Source: Streptomyces pilosus (GTDB taxonomy: Bacteria > Actinomycetota > Actinomycetes > Streptomycetales > Streptomycetaceae). Taken from it: DNA of 64,000 bases. Within the stretch, counting starts at the first letter, position 1, and the number at the start of each line of letters is the position of its first letter. The position numbers and the translations under genes are program-made. Positions 51,625 through 62,048 of this stretch are shown one piece after another. The stretch is from positions 186,001 through 250,000 of the forward strand of contig NZ_BMTU01000001.1 of assembly GCF_014649835.1 (NCBI RefSeq), given 5' to 3'. A model generated the notes under the pieces. The model did not search any database. It was given only the letters and a program-made list of their open reading frames with translations, and was not told the origin of the DNA.

Positions 51625-53904
51625 ATGGCAACGAAGCCGCCCAAGGGTGATCCGGTTCAGGACGCGCCGCAGGTCGCCGGGCCGCAGCGGGCGGCGGCCG
51701 GGCTTCCCGCGATCGGGCACACCCTGCGCATGGCCCAGCAGCAGATGGGCGTGCGGCGCACCGCGCTGACGCTGCTCGGCGTGAACCAGAAGGACGGCTT
51801 CGACTGCCCGGGCTGTGCCTGGCCGGAGCCGGAGCACCGGCACCGGGCGGAGTTCTGCGAGAACGGGGCGAAGGCCGTGGCCGAGGAGGCCACCCTGCGC
51901 CGGGTCACCCCCGAGTTCTTCGCCGCGCACCCGGTCGCGGACCTGGCCGGCCGCAGCGGCTACTGGCTGGGGCAGCAGGGCCGGCTGACGCACCCCATGT
52001 ACCTCCCCGAGGGCGGCACGCACTACGAGCCGGTGACCTGGGAGCGGGCGTTCGACATCGTCGCCGAGGAGATCACCGCGCTCGCCTCCCCGGACGAGGC
52101 CGTCTTCTACACCTCCGGCCGCACCAGCAACGAGGCCGCGTTCCTGTACCAGCTGTTCGCCCGTGAGCTCGGCACCAACAACCTGCCGGACTGCTCCAAC
52201 ATGTGCCACGAGTCGTCGGGCGCGGCGCTGTCGGAGACGATCGGCGTGGGCAAGGGCAGCGTGCTGCTGGAGGACCTGTACCGGGCCGACCTGATCATCG
52301 TCGCGGGGCAGAACCCCGGCACCAACCACCCGCGGATGCTGACCGCCCTGGAGAGGGCCAAGGCGAACGGCGCGCGGATCGTCAGCGTCAACCCGCTGCC
52401 CGAGGCAGGTCTGGAGCGGTTCAAGAACCCGCAGACCGCCAGGGGGCTGGCCGCCGGCACCGCCCTGACCGACCTGTTCCTGCAGATCCGCCTCGGCGGC
52501 GACCAGGCCCTCTTCCGCCTCCTCAACAAGCTGATCCTGGAGACTCCGGGCGCGGTCGACGAGGAGTTCGTGCGGGAACACACGCACGGCTACGAGGAGT
52601 TCGCCGCGGCCGCGCGGGCCGCCGACTGGGACGGCACGCTCACCGCGACCGGTCTGACGCGCGGGGACATAGAGGAGTGCCTGCGGATGGTGCTCGCGTC
52701 CGAGCGGGTCATCGTGTGCTGGGCGATGGGCCTCACCCAGCACAAGCACTCCGTGCCCATGATCCGGGAGGTCGTCAACTTCCTGCTGCTGCGCGGCAAC
52801 ATCGGCCGGCCGGGCGCGGGAGTGTGCCCGGTGCGGGGGCACTCCAACGTGCAGGGCGACCGCACCATGGGCATCTTCGAGCGGCCCGCGCCGGCGTTCC
52901 TGGACGCGCTGGAGAAGGAGTTCGGTTTCGCGCCGCCGCGCGAGCACGGCTACGACGTCGTACGGGCCATCCGCGCGCTGCGCGACGGGGAGGCGAAGGT
53001 CTTCTTCGCCATGGGCGGCAACTTCGTCTCCGCCTCCCCCGACACGGAGGTCACCGAGGCGGCGATGCGCCGGGCCCGGCTGACGGTGCACGTGTCGACC
53101 AAGCTGAACCGCTCGCACGCCGTCACGGGCGCGCGGGCGCTGATCCTGCCGACGCTGGGCCGCACCGAGCGCGACGTGCAGGCCTCGGGCGAGCAGTTCG
53201 TGACGGTCGAGGACTCCATGGGCATGGTGCACGCCTCGCGCGGCCGCCTCGAACCGGCGAGCGGCCGGCTGCTGTCCGAGCCGGCCATCGTGTGCCGGCT
53301 GGCCCGCCGGGTCCTCGGCGGGCGCAGCACGGTGCCGTGGGAGGACTTCGAGCGGGACTACGCGGCGGTCCGGGAGCGCATCGCGCGGGTGATCCCCGGC
53401 TTCGAGGACTTCAACGCGCGCGCGGCGCGGCCCGGGGGCTTCGCGCTCCCCCACGCCCCGCGCGACGAACGGCGTTTCCCCACGGCCACCGGCAAGGCCA
53501 ACTTCACCGCCGCGCCGGTGGAGTACCCGGAGCTGCCGGAGGGCCGGCTGCTGTTGCAGACGCTGCGCTCGCACGACCAGTACAACACCACGATCTACGG
53601 CCTCGACGACCGCTACCGGGGCATCAGGAACGGCCGCCGGGTGGTGCTGGTGAACCCGGAGGACGCGCGGGAGCTGCGGCTGGTGGACGGCGCCTACGTC
53701 GACCTGGTCGGCGAGTGGAAGGACGGCGTGGAGCGCAGGGCGCCCGGTTTCCGTGTCGTGCACTACCCGACCGCGCGGGGCTGCGCGGCGGCGTACTACC
53801 CGGAGACGAACGTCCTGGTGCCGCTGGACGCCACCGCGGACACCAGCAACACCCCGGCCAGCAAGTCCGTGGTGGTGCGTCTGGAACAATCGGCGACCGA
53901 CTGA
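51625..53904 (+). CDS. FdhF/YdeP-family molybdopterin oxidoreductase
   Basis: 759 residues. Molybdopterin-guanine dinucleotide oxidoreductase fold. DGFDCPGCAWPE lies near residue 58, in the place of an Fe-S cluster but with few Cys, and NMCHESSG is near 193. A molybdopterin-binding end follows (YNTTIYGLDDRYRGI and the late ASKSVVVRLE). The YdeP branch is named for acid-resistance roles in E. coli; the substrate is not known. No fdhD or electron-transfer partner is adjacent. The ATG has AGGAG six bases upstream. Divergent from polA. Confidence 0.9.
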   Translation: MATKPPKGDPVQDAPQVAGPQRAAAGLPAIGHTLRMAQQQMGVRRTALTLLGVNQKDGFDCPGCAWPEPEHRHRAEFCENGAKAVAEEATLRRVTPEFFAAHPVADLAGRSGYWLGQQGRLTHPMYLPEGGTHYEPVTWERAFDIVAEEITALASPDEAVFYTSGRTSNEAAFLYQLFARELGTNNLPDCSNMCHESSGAALSETIGVGKGSVLLEDLYRADLIIVAGQNPGTNHPRMLTALERAKANGARIVSVNPLPEAGLERFKNPQTARGLAAGTALTDLFLQIRLGGDQALFRLLNKLILETPGAVDEEFVREHTHGYEEFAAAARAADWDGTLTATGLTRGDIEECLRMVLASERVIVCWAMGLTQHKHSVPMIREVVNFLLLRGNIGRPGAGVCPVRGHSNVQGDRTMGIFERPAPAFLDALEKEFGFAPPREHGYDVVRAIRALRDGEAKVFFAMGGNFVSASPDTEVTEAAMRRARLTVHVSTKLNRSHAVTGARALILPTLGRTERDVQASGEQFVTVEDSMGMVHASRGRLEPASGRLLSEPAIVCRLARRVLGGRSTVPWEDFERDYAAVRERIARVIPGFEDFNARAARPGGFALPHAPRDERRFPTATGKANFTAAPVEYPELPEGRLLLQTLRSHDQYNTTIYGLDDRYRGIRNGRRVVLVNPEDARELRLVDGAYVDLVGEWKDGVERRAPGFRVVHYPTARGCAAAYYPETNVLVPLDATADTSNTPASKSVVVRLEQSATD

Positions 53905-53959
53905 GCGTTTGCTTAGCAGAGCCGTACCGGCGCACGACGAGACGAATGGAGCCCGGCCC

Positions 53960-54442
53960 ATGGGAGAGCAGCAGCAGGTCAAGTTCCCGCAGGAAGTCAT
54001 CGACGAGTACGCCGCGCTCGGTGTGGACCTCCCGGCGCTGTTCTCGGCGGGCCACCTGGGCACGCGGATGGGCGTGCAGATCCTGGAGGCCTCCGCGGAG
54101 CGGGTGGTCGGGACGATGCCGGTGGAGGGCAACACGCAGCCGTACGGACTGCTGCACGGTGGCGCGTCGGCGGTGCTGGCCGAGACGCTGGGATCGGTGG
54201 GCTCGATGCTGCACGGTGGCAGCACCAAGATCGCGGTCGGGGTCGACCTCAACTGCACGCACCACCGGGGGGCCCGTTCCGGCCTTGTCACCGGGGTGGC
54301 CACGCCCGTGCACCGGGGGCGGTCGACGGCGACGTACGAGATCGTCATCACCGACGAGGCGGACAAGCGCGTGTGCACCGCACGGCTGACCTGCCTGCTG
54401 CGCGACGTGAACCCCGGGGACGCGGAGCGGGTGACGGGCTGA
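53960..54442 (+). CDS. PaaI-family hotdog thioesterase
   Basis: 160 residues. Hotdog fold with the PaaI/4-hydroxybenzoyl-CoA thioesterase motif QPYGLLHGGASAVLAETLGS near residues 57-77. The conserved Asn-to-Gly/His helix start and the Glu are present. The strand segment VGVDLNCTHHRGAR follows. It hydrolyses an acyl- or aryl-CoA. Follows the oxidoreductase by 55 bp on the same strand, perhaps one transcript. Confidence 0.9.
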   Translation: MGEQQQVKFPQEVIDEYAALGVDLPALFSAGHLGTRMGVQILEASAERVVGTMPVEGNTQPYGLLHGGASAVLAETLGSVGSMLHGGSTKIAVGVDLNCTHHRGARSGLVTGVATPVHRGRSTATYEIVITDEADKRVCTARLTCLLRDVNPGDAERVTG

Positions 54443-54875
54443 CCGCCCCCGGAGCCGCGACCGGCTGACCGCCCCCTGCGACCGCGAGGAGGCGGCGGCC
54501 CGCGCGGCCTGCCGCGCCGCGCGGGCCGCTGCCGTCGCGGTACGACGGCACGCTCCCGCGCCGCGACTCCGTCCGCCCGTACCGGCATCGCCTCCCGGCG
54601 GGCGGGGGCCGGCGGCGCCGAGGCGTCCGCCGGATACCGGCGGAGCGGCCGCGAGGGCGGCGCGGAACGCCGCCGTCGCGGTGCGGGAGCGGAGGGCCGA
54701 CTGACGTCGCGTGCGACAGGCGCGGGCACCGACCGGCACCGCGACTCCGCACCCCCGCCCTGCCGTTGCCCCGGTGGACGGGCGGCGTCGGGTGGGCGGG
54801 CCGACCGCAGGGCCGGGCGGGCTCGCCGTGCGGGAGGGGCGGACCGTGTCGCGCCTCCCGCCCTGTGCGACGCCA
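54443..54875. other. Gene-free GC-rich stretch
   Basis: About 430 bp with no convincing coding frame in either direction: codon bias is inconsistent in every frame. It begins with two near-copies of GGCTGACCGCCCCC-type sequence (54438-54476). A GCCGTCGCGGT motif recurs near 54530 and 54670. Confidence 0.6.
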
Positions 54876-54904
54876 TTGCCTCCGGCGGGTGGGCGCTCTA
54901 CGTT
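54876..54904 (+). promoter_or_regulatory. Leaderless-type promoter of the lipoprotein gene
   Basis: TTGCCT (54876-54881), 17-bp spacer, TACGTT (54899-54904), six bases to the ATG. Confidence 0.65.
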
Positions 54905-54910
54905 CGGGGG

Positions 54911-55318
54911 ATGCGGCGGGGAGTACGGGCGCGGGCGGGGGCGATCGCCTCGGTCCTCGCGGCCGCCTGGGCGGTGGCCGGGTGCGGGGCGGCGGATTCC
55001 GGCCACGCTCGGAAGGCGGACCCGCCGGCGGGCCGCTCCGCCTCACCGTCACCCCGGGTGACGTCCGACGAGGACCTGTGCACCCGGATCGTCGGCCACT
55101 GGTCGCGCGAGCTGCTCGACGGCCGCGGCTACGGCGACTACCAGTCCATGGGGCTGTCCGGCGGCCAGTACGACATCCTGCGCGAGGTGGTCGACAGCGC
55201 CCGGGCCGCCCGGCGCCAAGGGACGGCGGACGTCAGCAAGTTGATCGACCGTGAGGCGCGCGAGGGCTGCGCCGCGTGGTACCGCTCCGGCGGGCCCGGT
55301 ACGGAGCCCTGGCGATGA
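54911..55318 (+). CDS. Putative lipoprotein, unknown
   Basis: 135 residues. Basic N-terminus, hydrophobic segment and lipobox A-V-A-G-C with Cys near residue 25, so a membrane-anchored exported lipoprotein. The mature part begins Ala/Pro/Ser-rich, then carries a small helical domain (EDLCTRIVGHWSRELL and SMGLSGGQYDILREVVDSARAARR). Two Cys (near 57 and 119) could form a disulfide. No family recognised. Overlaps the next start codon (ATGA), so translation is coupled. Confidence 0.75.
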   Translation: MRRGVRARAGAIASVLAAAWAVAGCGAADSGHARKADPPAGRSASPSPRVTSDEDLCTRIVGHWSRELLDGRGYGDYQSMGLSGGQYDILREVVDSARAARRQGTADVSKLIDREAREGCAAWYRSGGPGTEPWR

Positions 55319-55917
55319 GCCGGGTGGGGCCGGTCGAGCCGGGCGAGGGCACGCACGTCCGGGACGCCCCGCCGGCGCCCCGGCCCCGACGCGGGCCCCG
55401 GGCACCGTACTTGGGACGGCACCGCAGGGCCGTGACCGGGGCGCTCCTCGCCGTCGCCGTACTCGCGGGCGGCGGCTCCCTCTACCTCACCCGGCCCCGG
55501 AGCGAGCCGCCGCCCGCCCCTCCGTACCCGAGTCAGGTGACCGCCGTCGCGTACCTGTATCCGCAGGCCGCGGACGTCAACACGGCCCCGCGGGGCTTCA
55601 CTTTCGCCGTGGGGGTGACCGCGGAATTCGGCCCTCCGGTCACTGTCGTGGCGATTTCCCAGCCGTACGCGGGCCTGTCCGTGACCTCCAGCCCGCGCAC
55701 CCCGTTCCGGACGAAACCGGGATCACCACGCAAGATCACCCTCACCCTGCGGGTGACAGAATGCGGAAAAGTGCCACGGAATGCCGGACTCCCTTTCCTG
55801 GATGTAACGCTGCGTAATACGCGCGCAATGGAGACGCACAGCTTCATCCTCGGGCCCTCGTACGCGCGGGACCTCTCCCGGGCCCTACAGGTAGCCTGCA
55901 GCAACGATTCGCGGTAA
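55315..55917 (+). CDS. Membrane-anchored protein, unknown, coupled to the lipoprotein
   Basis: 200 residues. A long basic cytoplasmic N-terminus (about 1-38), a single transmembrane helix (about 40-57), and an exported beta-rich domain containing two Cys (near 148 and 193). This is consistent with an extracytoplasmic sandwich domain. ATGA overlap with the lipoprotein stop implies they work together at the cell surface. Third-position GC is a little lower in the last third. Not recognised. Confidence 0.75.
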   Translation: MSRVGPVEPGEGTHVRDAPPAPRPRRGPRAPYLGRHRRAVTGALLAVAVLAGGGSLYLTRPRSEPPPAPPYPSQVTAVAYLYPQAADVNTAPRGFTFAVGVTAEFGPPVTVVAISQPYAGLSVTSSPRTPFRTKPGSPRKITLTLRVTECGKVPRNAGLPFLDVTLRNTRAMETHSFILGPSYARDLSRALQVACSNDSR

Positions 55918-56205
55918 TCACCAAAACCGCCGATACACCTGAACCAACCCCTCCGGGTCCTGCGGTTTCTCAGCATCCGGACAGAACAAAACGGCGAGAA
56001 TTCTGCCCTTCCCCCCACTCAGTACCGCTCTGCAATACGTCGTGTCATAACAAGAGCGTCACAGCCTTGGCCAGAGTCTCCTCCGCATTCCCCACCCGCG
56101 CTTAGAGTCACGGCCAGTCACCGCGCCGCCCGATTCTCATTTCGGCCCAGCGCTCGACTCGGCCGCTTCCACCGGGAGGCGGCTGTCAGGGGAAAGGACT
56201 GGATC

Positions 56206-57441
56206 GTGCGTCAACGTTCGCTCATCGCCATCACCGCCGCCCTGGCGGCGGGTGCACTCACCCTCACCGCCTGCGGCTCACGCGACGACGACGGCGGCGG
56301 CAGCTCGGACTCCGGCAACGGTGGCACCACCGTGGTCATCGGCGTCGACGCGCCGCTGACCGGCGACCTGTCCGCGCTGGGCCTCGGCATCAAGAACTCC
56401 GTGGACCTCGCGGCCAAGACCGCCAACAAGGACAAGTACGTCGAGGGCGTCACCTTCAAGATCGAAGCCCTCGACGACCAGGGCCAGGCCTCCGTCGGCC
56501 AGCAGAACGCCACCAAGCTCGTCGCCAACGACGACGTCCTCGGTGTCGTCGGGCCGCTGAACTCCTCCGTCGGCGAGTCCATGCAGAAGGTCTTCGACAC
56601 CGCCAAGCTGGTCGAGGTGTCGCCCGCCAACACCAACCCCGCCCTGACCCAGGGCGTGAAGTGGCAGACCGAGAAGGTCCGGCCGTACAAGTCGTACTTC
56701 CGCACCGCGACCACGGACGCCATCCAGGGCCCGTTCGCCGCGCAGTACGTCTTCAACGACGCCAAGAAGAAGAAGGTCTTCGTCATCGACGACAAGAAGA
56801 CCTACGGCGCCGGCCTGGCCGCCACCTTCACCGAGGAGTTCAAGAAGCTCGGCGGCGAGGTCGTGGGCACCGAGCACATCAACCCGGAGAGCAAGGACTT
56901 CAACGCCGTCGCGACCAAGGTCAAGAACTCCGGCGCCGACGTCGTCTACTACGGCGGCGAGTACCCGCAGGCCGGCCCGCTGAGCAAGCAGATCAAGGAA
57001 GCCGGCGCCAAGATCCCGCTGGTCGGCGGTGACGGCATCTACAGCGCCGACTTCATCAAGCTGTCCGGTGCCGCCGGCACCGGCGACCTGGCCACCTCCG
57101 TCGGCGCGCCGGTCGAGGAGCTCCCCTCCGCCAAGGAGTTCGTCGCCAACTACAAGGCCGCCGGTTACAAGGAGGCCTTCGAGGCCTACGGCGGCTACTC
57201 CTACGACTCCGCCTGGGCGATCATCGAGGCCGTCAAGAAGGTCGTCGAGGACAACGACGGCAAGCTGCCCGACGACGCCCGCGCCAAGGTCGTCGAGGCC
57301 ATGCAGAACGTCTCCTTCGACGGTGTGACCGGCAAGGTCTCCTTCGACGAGTTCGGCGACGCCACCAACAAGCAGCTCACCGTGTACTCCGTCAAGGACG
57401 GCAACTGGGCCACCGTGAAGTCCGGCACCTTCACCGGCTGA
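56206..57441 (+). CDS. livK: Branched-chain amino-acid ABC transporter, substrate-binding lipoprotein
   Basis: 411 residues. Signal peptide with lipobox L-T-A-C (Cys near 24), then a Gly/Ser/Asp linker and a type I periplasmic-binding fold: VVIGVDAPLTGDLSALG near 43, VVGPLNSSVGESMQ near 115, YGGYSYDSAWAIIEAV near 328. Captures leucine, isoleucine or valine outside the membrane. GTG start. A 288-bp gap upstream holds the promoter region, but no pair of boxes could be chosen with confidence. First gene of the liv operon. Confidence 0.95.
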   Translation: MRQRSLIAITAALAAGALTLTACGSRDDDGGGSSDSGNGGTTVVIGVDAPLTGDLSALGLGIKNSVDLAAKTANKDKYVEGVTFKIEALDDQGQASVGQQNATKLVANDDVLGVVGPLNSSVGESMQKVFDTAKLVEVSPANTNPALTQGVKWQTEKVRPYKSYFRTATTDAIQGPFAAQYVFNDAKKKKVFVIDDKKTYGAGLAATFTEEFKKLGGEVVGTEHINPESKDFNAVATKVKNSGADVVYYGGEYPQAGPLSKQIKEAGAKIPLVGGDGIYSADFIKLSGAAGTGDLATSVGAPVEELPSAKEFVANYKAAGYKEAFEAYGGYSYDSAWAIIEAVKKVVEDNDGKLPDDARAKVVEAMQNVSFDGVTGKVSFDEFGDATNKQLTVYSVKDGNWATVKSGTFTG

Positions 57442-57466
57442 CCGCCGCCCGCACCACTTTCACGAG

Positions 57467-57502
57467 CCGCGCGGGGCGCTGTTCCACTGGCGCCCCGCGC
57501 GG
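57467..57502 (+). terminator. Intercistronic hairpin between livK and livH
   Basis: 13-bp perfect stem CCGCGCGGGGCGC/GCGCCCCGCGCGG, 10-nt loop. Likely causes partial termination or stabilises livK mRNA, giving more binding protein than permease. Confidence 0.7.
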
Positions 57503-57555
57503 ACTCGCATCCGGCCCCATCCGTCGAATATTCCGAAAGTCTCGGAGGACATGCG

Positions 57556-58488
57556 GTGAACGAACTGCCGCAGCAGCTGGTCAACGGCCTGCTACTGGGA
57601 TCCATGTACGGCCTGGTCGCCATCGGCTACACAATGGTCTATGGCATCGTCCAGCTCATCAACTTCGCCCACGGCGAGATCTTCATGGTCGGCGCCTTCG
57701 GCGCCATCACCGTCCATCTGTACGTCTTGCCCGACGGCACCTCCATCTGGGTCGCGCTTCCCCTGATGCTGCTCGGCGCCGTGATCGTCTCGGTCCTGGT
57801 CGCCATCGGAGCGGAACGGTTCGCCTACCGTCCCCTGCGCGGCGCGCCCCGCCTGGCACCGCTCATCACGGCCATCGGTCTCTCCCTCGCGCTCCAGCAG
57901 GCCGTCTGGGCCTTCTACCCCGAGGCGAAGTCCAAGCTGGCCTTCCCGCAGATCGAGGGCGGCCCCTTCTCCATCGGCGGCGCCACGATCCAGACCGGCG
58001 ACATCTTCCTCCTCATCGCCGCGCCCATCAGCATGGCCTTCCTCGCCTACTTCGTGATGCGCACCCGCACCGGACGCGGCATGCAGGCCACCGCGCAGGA
58101 CCCGGACACCGCCAAGCTCATGGGTGTCAACACCGACCGCATCATCGTGATCGCCTTCGCCCTCGGCGCCGTCTTCGCCGCCGTCGGAGGTGTCGCCAGC
58201 GGTCTCAAGTACGGCCAGATCGACTTCAAGATGGGCTTCATCCTCGGCCTCAAGGCGTTCACCGCGGCAGTCCTCGGCGGCATCGGCAACATCTACGGAG
58301 CCATGATCGGCGGCCTGGTCCTAGGCGTCGTCGAGACCCTCGCCACCGCCTACATCGCCGACATCCCCGGCCTGGACCAGTTCGGCAGCCAGTCCTGGGC
58401 CGAGGTCTGGGCCTTCATCCTCCTCATCCTCGTGCTGCTGTTCCGGCCACAGGGCCTGCTCGGCGAGCGCGTTGCGGACAGGGCGTGA
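57556..58488 (+). CDS. livH: Branched-chain amino-acid ABC transporter permease
   Basis: 310 residues, eight or so membrane helices. LivH hallmark GLLLGSMYGLVAIGYTMVYGIVQLINFAHG at the N-terminus, then AGLLR-like MRTRTGRGMQATAQDPDTAKLMGVNTDRI (the ATPase-coupling EAA loop) near 175-203. GTG with GGAGG seven bases upstream. Confidence 0.95.
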   Translation: MNELPQQLVNGLLLGSMYGLVAIGYTMVYGIVQLINFAHGEIFMVGAFGAITVHLYVLPDGTSIWVALPLMLLGAVIVSVLVAIGAERFAYRPLRGAPRLAPLITAIGLSLALQQAVWAFYPEAKSKLAFPQIEGGPFSIGGATIQTGDIFLLIAAPISMAFLAYFVMRTRTGRGMQATAQDPDTAKLMGVNTDRIIVIAFALGAVFAAVGGVASGLKYGQIDFKMGFILGLKAFTAAVLGGIGNIYGAMIGGLVLGVVETLATAYIADIPGLDQFGSQSWAEVWAFILLILVLLFRPQGLLGERVADRA

Positions 58489-58493
58489 CACCG

Positions 58494-60320
58494 ATGACCA
58501 CAGACACCACCGCTTCGACCACCGTGGCCGCTCCCACCAAGAGCGCTCCCACCGGCCTCATCGGCATCCCCCAGCACATCGGCCGCGCCCTCGCCACCGG
58601 CGGCAGCGCCCTCGCCGTCGTCTCCACCTTCCTCGCCTGGACCTGGACCGCCGCGTTCCCCGGCGACCTGACCTTCTACGGCTACCCGGGCGGACTCCAG
58701 GTCCTGGTCCTCGTGGGCGGCCTGCTCGCCACGCTGTTCGGGCTCGCCTCCTACGGCGTGAAGGGGCTGCGCTGGCTCACCCCGGCCGGCGCCGACGCGG
58801 CGGTCAAGTACGCCGTGCTCGGCACCTTCGTCACCGCCTGGTACACCGTCCTGGCGATCAGCTTCCAGCTCGGCGGAATCGTCAACCTGGAACCGGGCGG
58901 CTACCTGGTCGCCGCCGCGACGCTCACCGCCCTCCTCGGCGCCCTCGCGCTGCCCTTCGAACGGCCCGAGCCCGACCCCATCGACCCCGACGAGACGGGC
59001 TGGGAGCGGTTCCGGCACGACGCCGGCCACGCCTGGGCCACCTTCCGGGCGGCCTTCGCCTCCGACAGCCCGCGCCCCGTGCGCACCCTGCCGTCCTACG
59101 TCGAGATCCTGATCATCGTCGGCATCCTGGCGCTCGCCCTGGTCGTCTTCACGTACGGCATCGGCACCGAGTACGACGAACTCTTCGTCGGCTTCCTGAT
59201 CACCGCCGGTTTCGGCTTCAGCGCCCTGAACCGCTCGGGTCTGATCGCCCACGCCTCGCAGATCACCGCACGCCACACGAACATCACCGTCTGCGGTGCC
59301 TTCATCGCGGCGGCCTGCTTCCCCTTCACCCAGACCGACGACCAGTACGCGACCCTCGGCGTCTACATCCTCATCTTCGCCACCGTCGCCCTCGGCCTGA
59401 ACATCGTGGTCGGACTCGCCGGCCTGCTCGACCTCGGTTACGTCGCCTTCCTCGGCGTCGGCGCCTACGCGGCGGCCCTGGTCTCCGGCTCCCCCAGCTC
59501 GCCCTTCGGCGTCCACTTCCCCTTCTGGGCCGCCGTGCTCGTCGGGGCCGTCGCCTCGCTGATCTTCGGCGTGCTCATCGGTGCCCCGACGCTGCGGCTG
59601 CGCGGCGACTACCTCGCCATCGTCACCCTCGGCTTCGGTGAGATCTTCCGGATCGCCGTCAACAACACCGACGGCACCTCCGGACCCGACATCACCAACG
59701 GCTCCAACGGCATCGCCTCGATCCCGGACCTGAACATCTTCGGCTTCGACTTCGGGATCCAGCACGACATCGCCGGCTTCACGATCGGCCGGTTCGCCAA
59801 CTACTTCTTCCTGATGCTGCTCATCACGGCCGTCGTCGTGCTCGTCTTCCGGCGCAGCGGCGACTCCCGCATCGGGCGCGCCTGGGTCGCCATCCGCGAG
59901 GACGAGACCGCGGCCCTCGCCATGGGCATCAACGGGTTCCGGGTCAAGCTCATCGCCTTCGCCGTCGGCGCGACCCTCGCCGGTCTCGCCGGCACCGTCC
60001 AGGCGCACGTCACCTACACCGTGACCCCCGAGCAGTACCTGTTCGCCGGCACCACCCCGCCCAACTCCGCCTTCCTGCTCGCCGCGGTCGTCCTCGGCGG
60101 CATGGGCACCATCGCCGGACCCCTCATCGGAGCGGCGCTGCTCTTCCTGATCCCCAACAAGCTCCAGTTCCTGGGCGACTACCAGCTCCTGGCCTTCGGT
60201 CTCGCCCTCGTCCTGCTGATGCGCTTCCGGCCCGAGGGGCTCATCCCCAACCGGCGCCGCCAGCTGGAGTTCCACGAAGAGGCCGACGCGCCCACAGTCC
60301 TGAGCAAGACAGGGGCCTGA
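58494..60320 (+). CDS. livM: Branched-chain amino-acid ABC transporter permease, N-terminally extended
   Basis: 608 residues. The LivM core starts near residue 285 (LGVYILIFATVALGLNIVVGLAGLLDLGYVAFLGVGAYAAA) and includes the coupling loop with AWVAIREDETAALAMGINGFRVKL near 465. The first ~280 residues are an extension with about six additional hydrophobic segments not found in classical LivM (usually 350-430 residues). ATG at 58494; a GTG at 58485 overlaps the livH stop and could also be used. Confidence 0.92.
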   Translation: MTTDTTASTTVAAPTKSAPTGLIGIPQHIGRALATGGSALAVVSTFLAWTWTAAFPGDLTFYGYPGGLQVLVLVGGLLATLFGLASYGVKGLRWLTPAGADAAVKYAVLGTFVTAWYTVLAISFQLGGIVNLEPGGYLVAAATLTALLGALALPFERPEPDPIDPDETGWERFRHDAGHAWATFRAAFASDSPRPVRTLPSYVEILIIVGILALALVVFTYGIGTEYDELFVGFLITAGFGFSALNRSGLIAHASQITARHTNITVCGAFIAAACFPFTQTDDQYATLGVYILIFATVALGLNIVVGLAGLLDLGYVAFLGVGAYAAALVSGSPSSPFGVHFPFWAAVLVGAVASLIFGVLIGAPTLRLRGDYLAIVTLGFGEIFRIAVNNTDGTSGPDITNGSNGIASIPDLNIFGFDFGIQHDIAGFTIGRFANYFFLMLLITAVVVLVFRRSGDSRIGRAWVAIREDETAALAMGINGFRVKLIAFAVGATLAGLAGTVQAHVTYTVTPEQYLFAGTTPPNSAFLLAAVVLGGMGTIAGPLIGAALLFLIPNKLQFLGDYQLLAFGLALVLLMRFRPEGLIPNRRRQLEFHEEADAPTVLSKTGA

Positions 60321-60325
60321 CCACC

Positions 60326-61251
<926 letters not shown>

Positions 61252-61255
<4 letters not shown>

Positions 61256-61968
61256 CCGCACTCCTCGAAGTCGAGGACCTCAAAGTCGCCTACGGCAAGA
61301 TCCAGGCCGTCAAGGGCATCTCGTTCAGTGTCGAGGCGGGCGAAGTGGTCACCCTCATCGGCACCAACGGCGCCGGGAAGACCACCACGCTGCGCACGCT
61401 CTCCGGGCTGCTGAAGCCCGTCGGCGGCCAGATCAAGTTCAACGGCAAGTCGCTCAAGAAGATCCCCGCCCACAAGATCGTCTCCCTCGGGCTCGCCCAC
61501 TCCCCCGAGGGGCGGCACATCTTCCCGCGCATGACCATCGAGGACAACCTCCGTCTCGGTGCCTTCCTGCGCAGCGACAAGGCGGGCATCGAGCAGGACA
61601 TCCAGCGCGCCTACGACCTCTTCCCCATCCTCGGGGAACGCCGCAAGCAGGCCGCGGGAACCCTCTCCGGCGGTGAGCAGCAGATGCTCGCCATGGGCAG
61701 GGCCCTCATGTCCCGGCCCCAGCTGCTCATGCTCGACGAGCCCTCCATGGGTCTTTCGCCGATCATGATGCAGAAGATCATGACGACCATCGCCGAGCTG
61801 AAGTCCCAGGGCACCACCATCCTGCTCGTCGAGCAGAACGCCCAGGCGGCCCTCTCCCTGGCCGACCACGGTCACGTCATGGAGGTCGGCAACATCGTCC
61901 TCTCCGGCAGCGGACAGGACCTGCTCCACGACGACTCGGTCCGCAAGGCCTACCTCGGCGAGGACTGA
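61252..61968 (+). CDS. livF: Branched-chain amino-acid ABC transporter ATPase LivF
   Basis: 238 residues. Walker A GTNGAGKTTTLRTLSG near 37-52, SPEGRHIFPRMTIEDNLRLGAF, signature LSGGEQQMLAMGRALM near 140 and Walker B LLMLDEPSMGLSP near 160. The SPEGR segment is the LivF mark. ATGA overlap with livG. Last gene of the operon, followed by a very strong terminator. Confidence 0.95.
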
Positions 61969-61980
61969 GACACCCGCACA

Positions 61981-62027
61981 CGGCTGAGGCCCGCGCACCC
62001 CGTCACGGGGTGCGCGGGCCTCAGCCG
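61981..62027. terminator. 22-bp perfect bidirectional terminator
   Basis: Perfect inverted repeat of 22 bp (61981-62002 with 62006-62027) around the loop TCA, between convergent livF and the response-regulator gene. Confidence 0.92.
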
Positions 62028-62048
62028 TACGCCGTCCTGATTCCCGGG

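Noticed and set aside
54481..54780. Possible coding in the gap before the lipoprotein
   Set aside because: All frames are Arg/Pro/Ala low complexity with no consistent third-position bias and no start with a ribosome site.
51421..54876. An 1151-codon minus-strand frame opposite the FdhF/YdeP gene
   Set aside because: Shadow of the oxidoreductase gene; Arg/Pro-rich ends and no motif.
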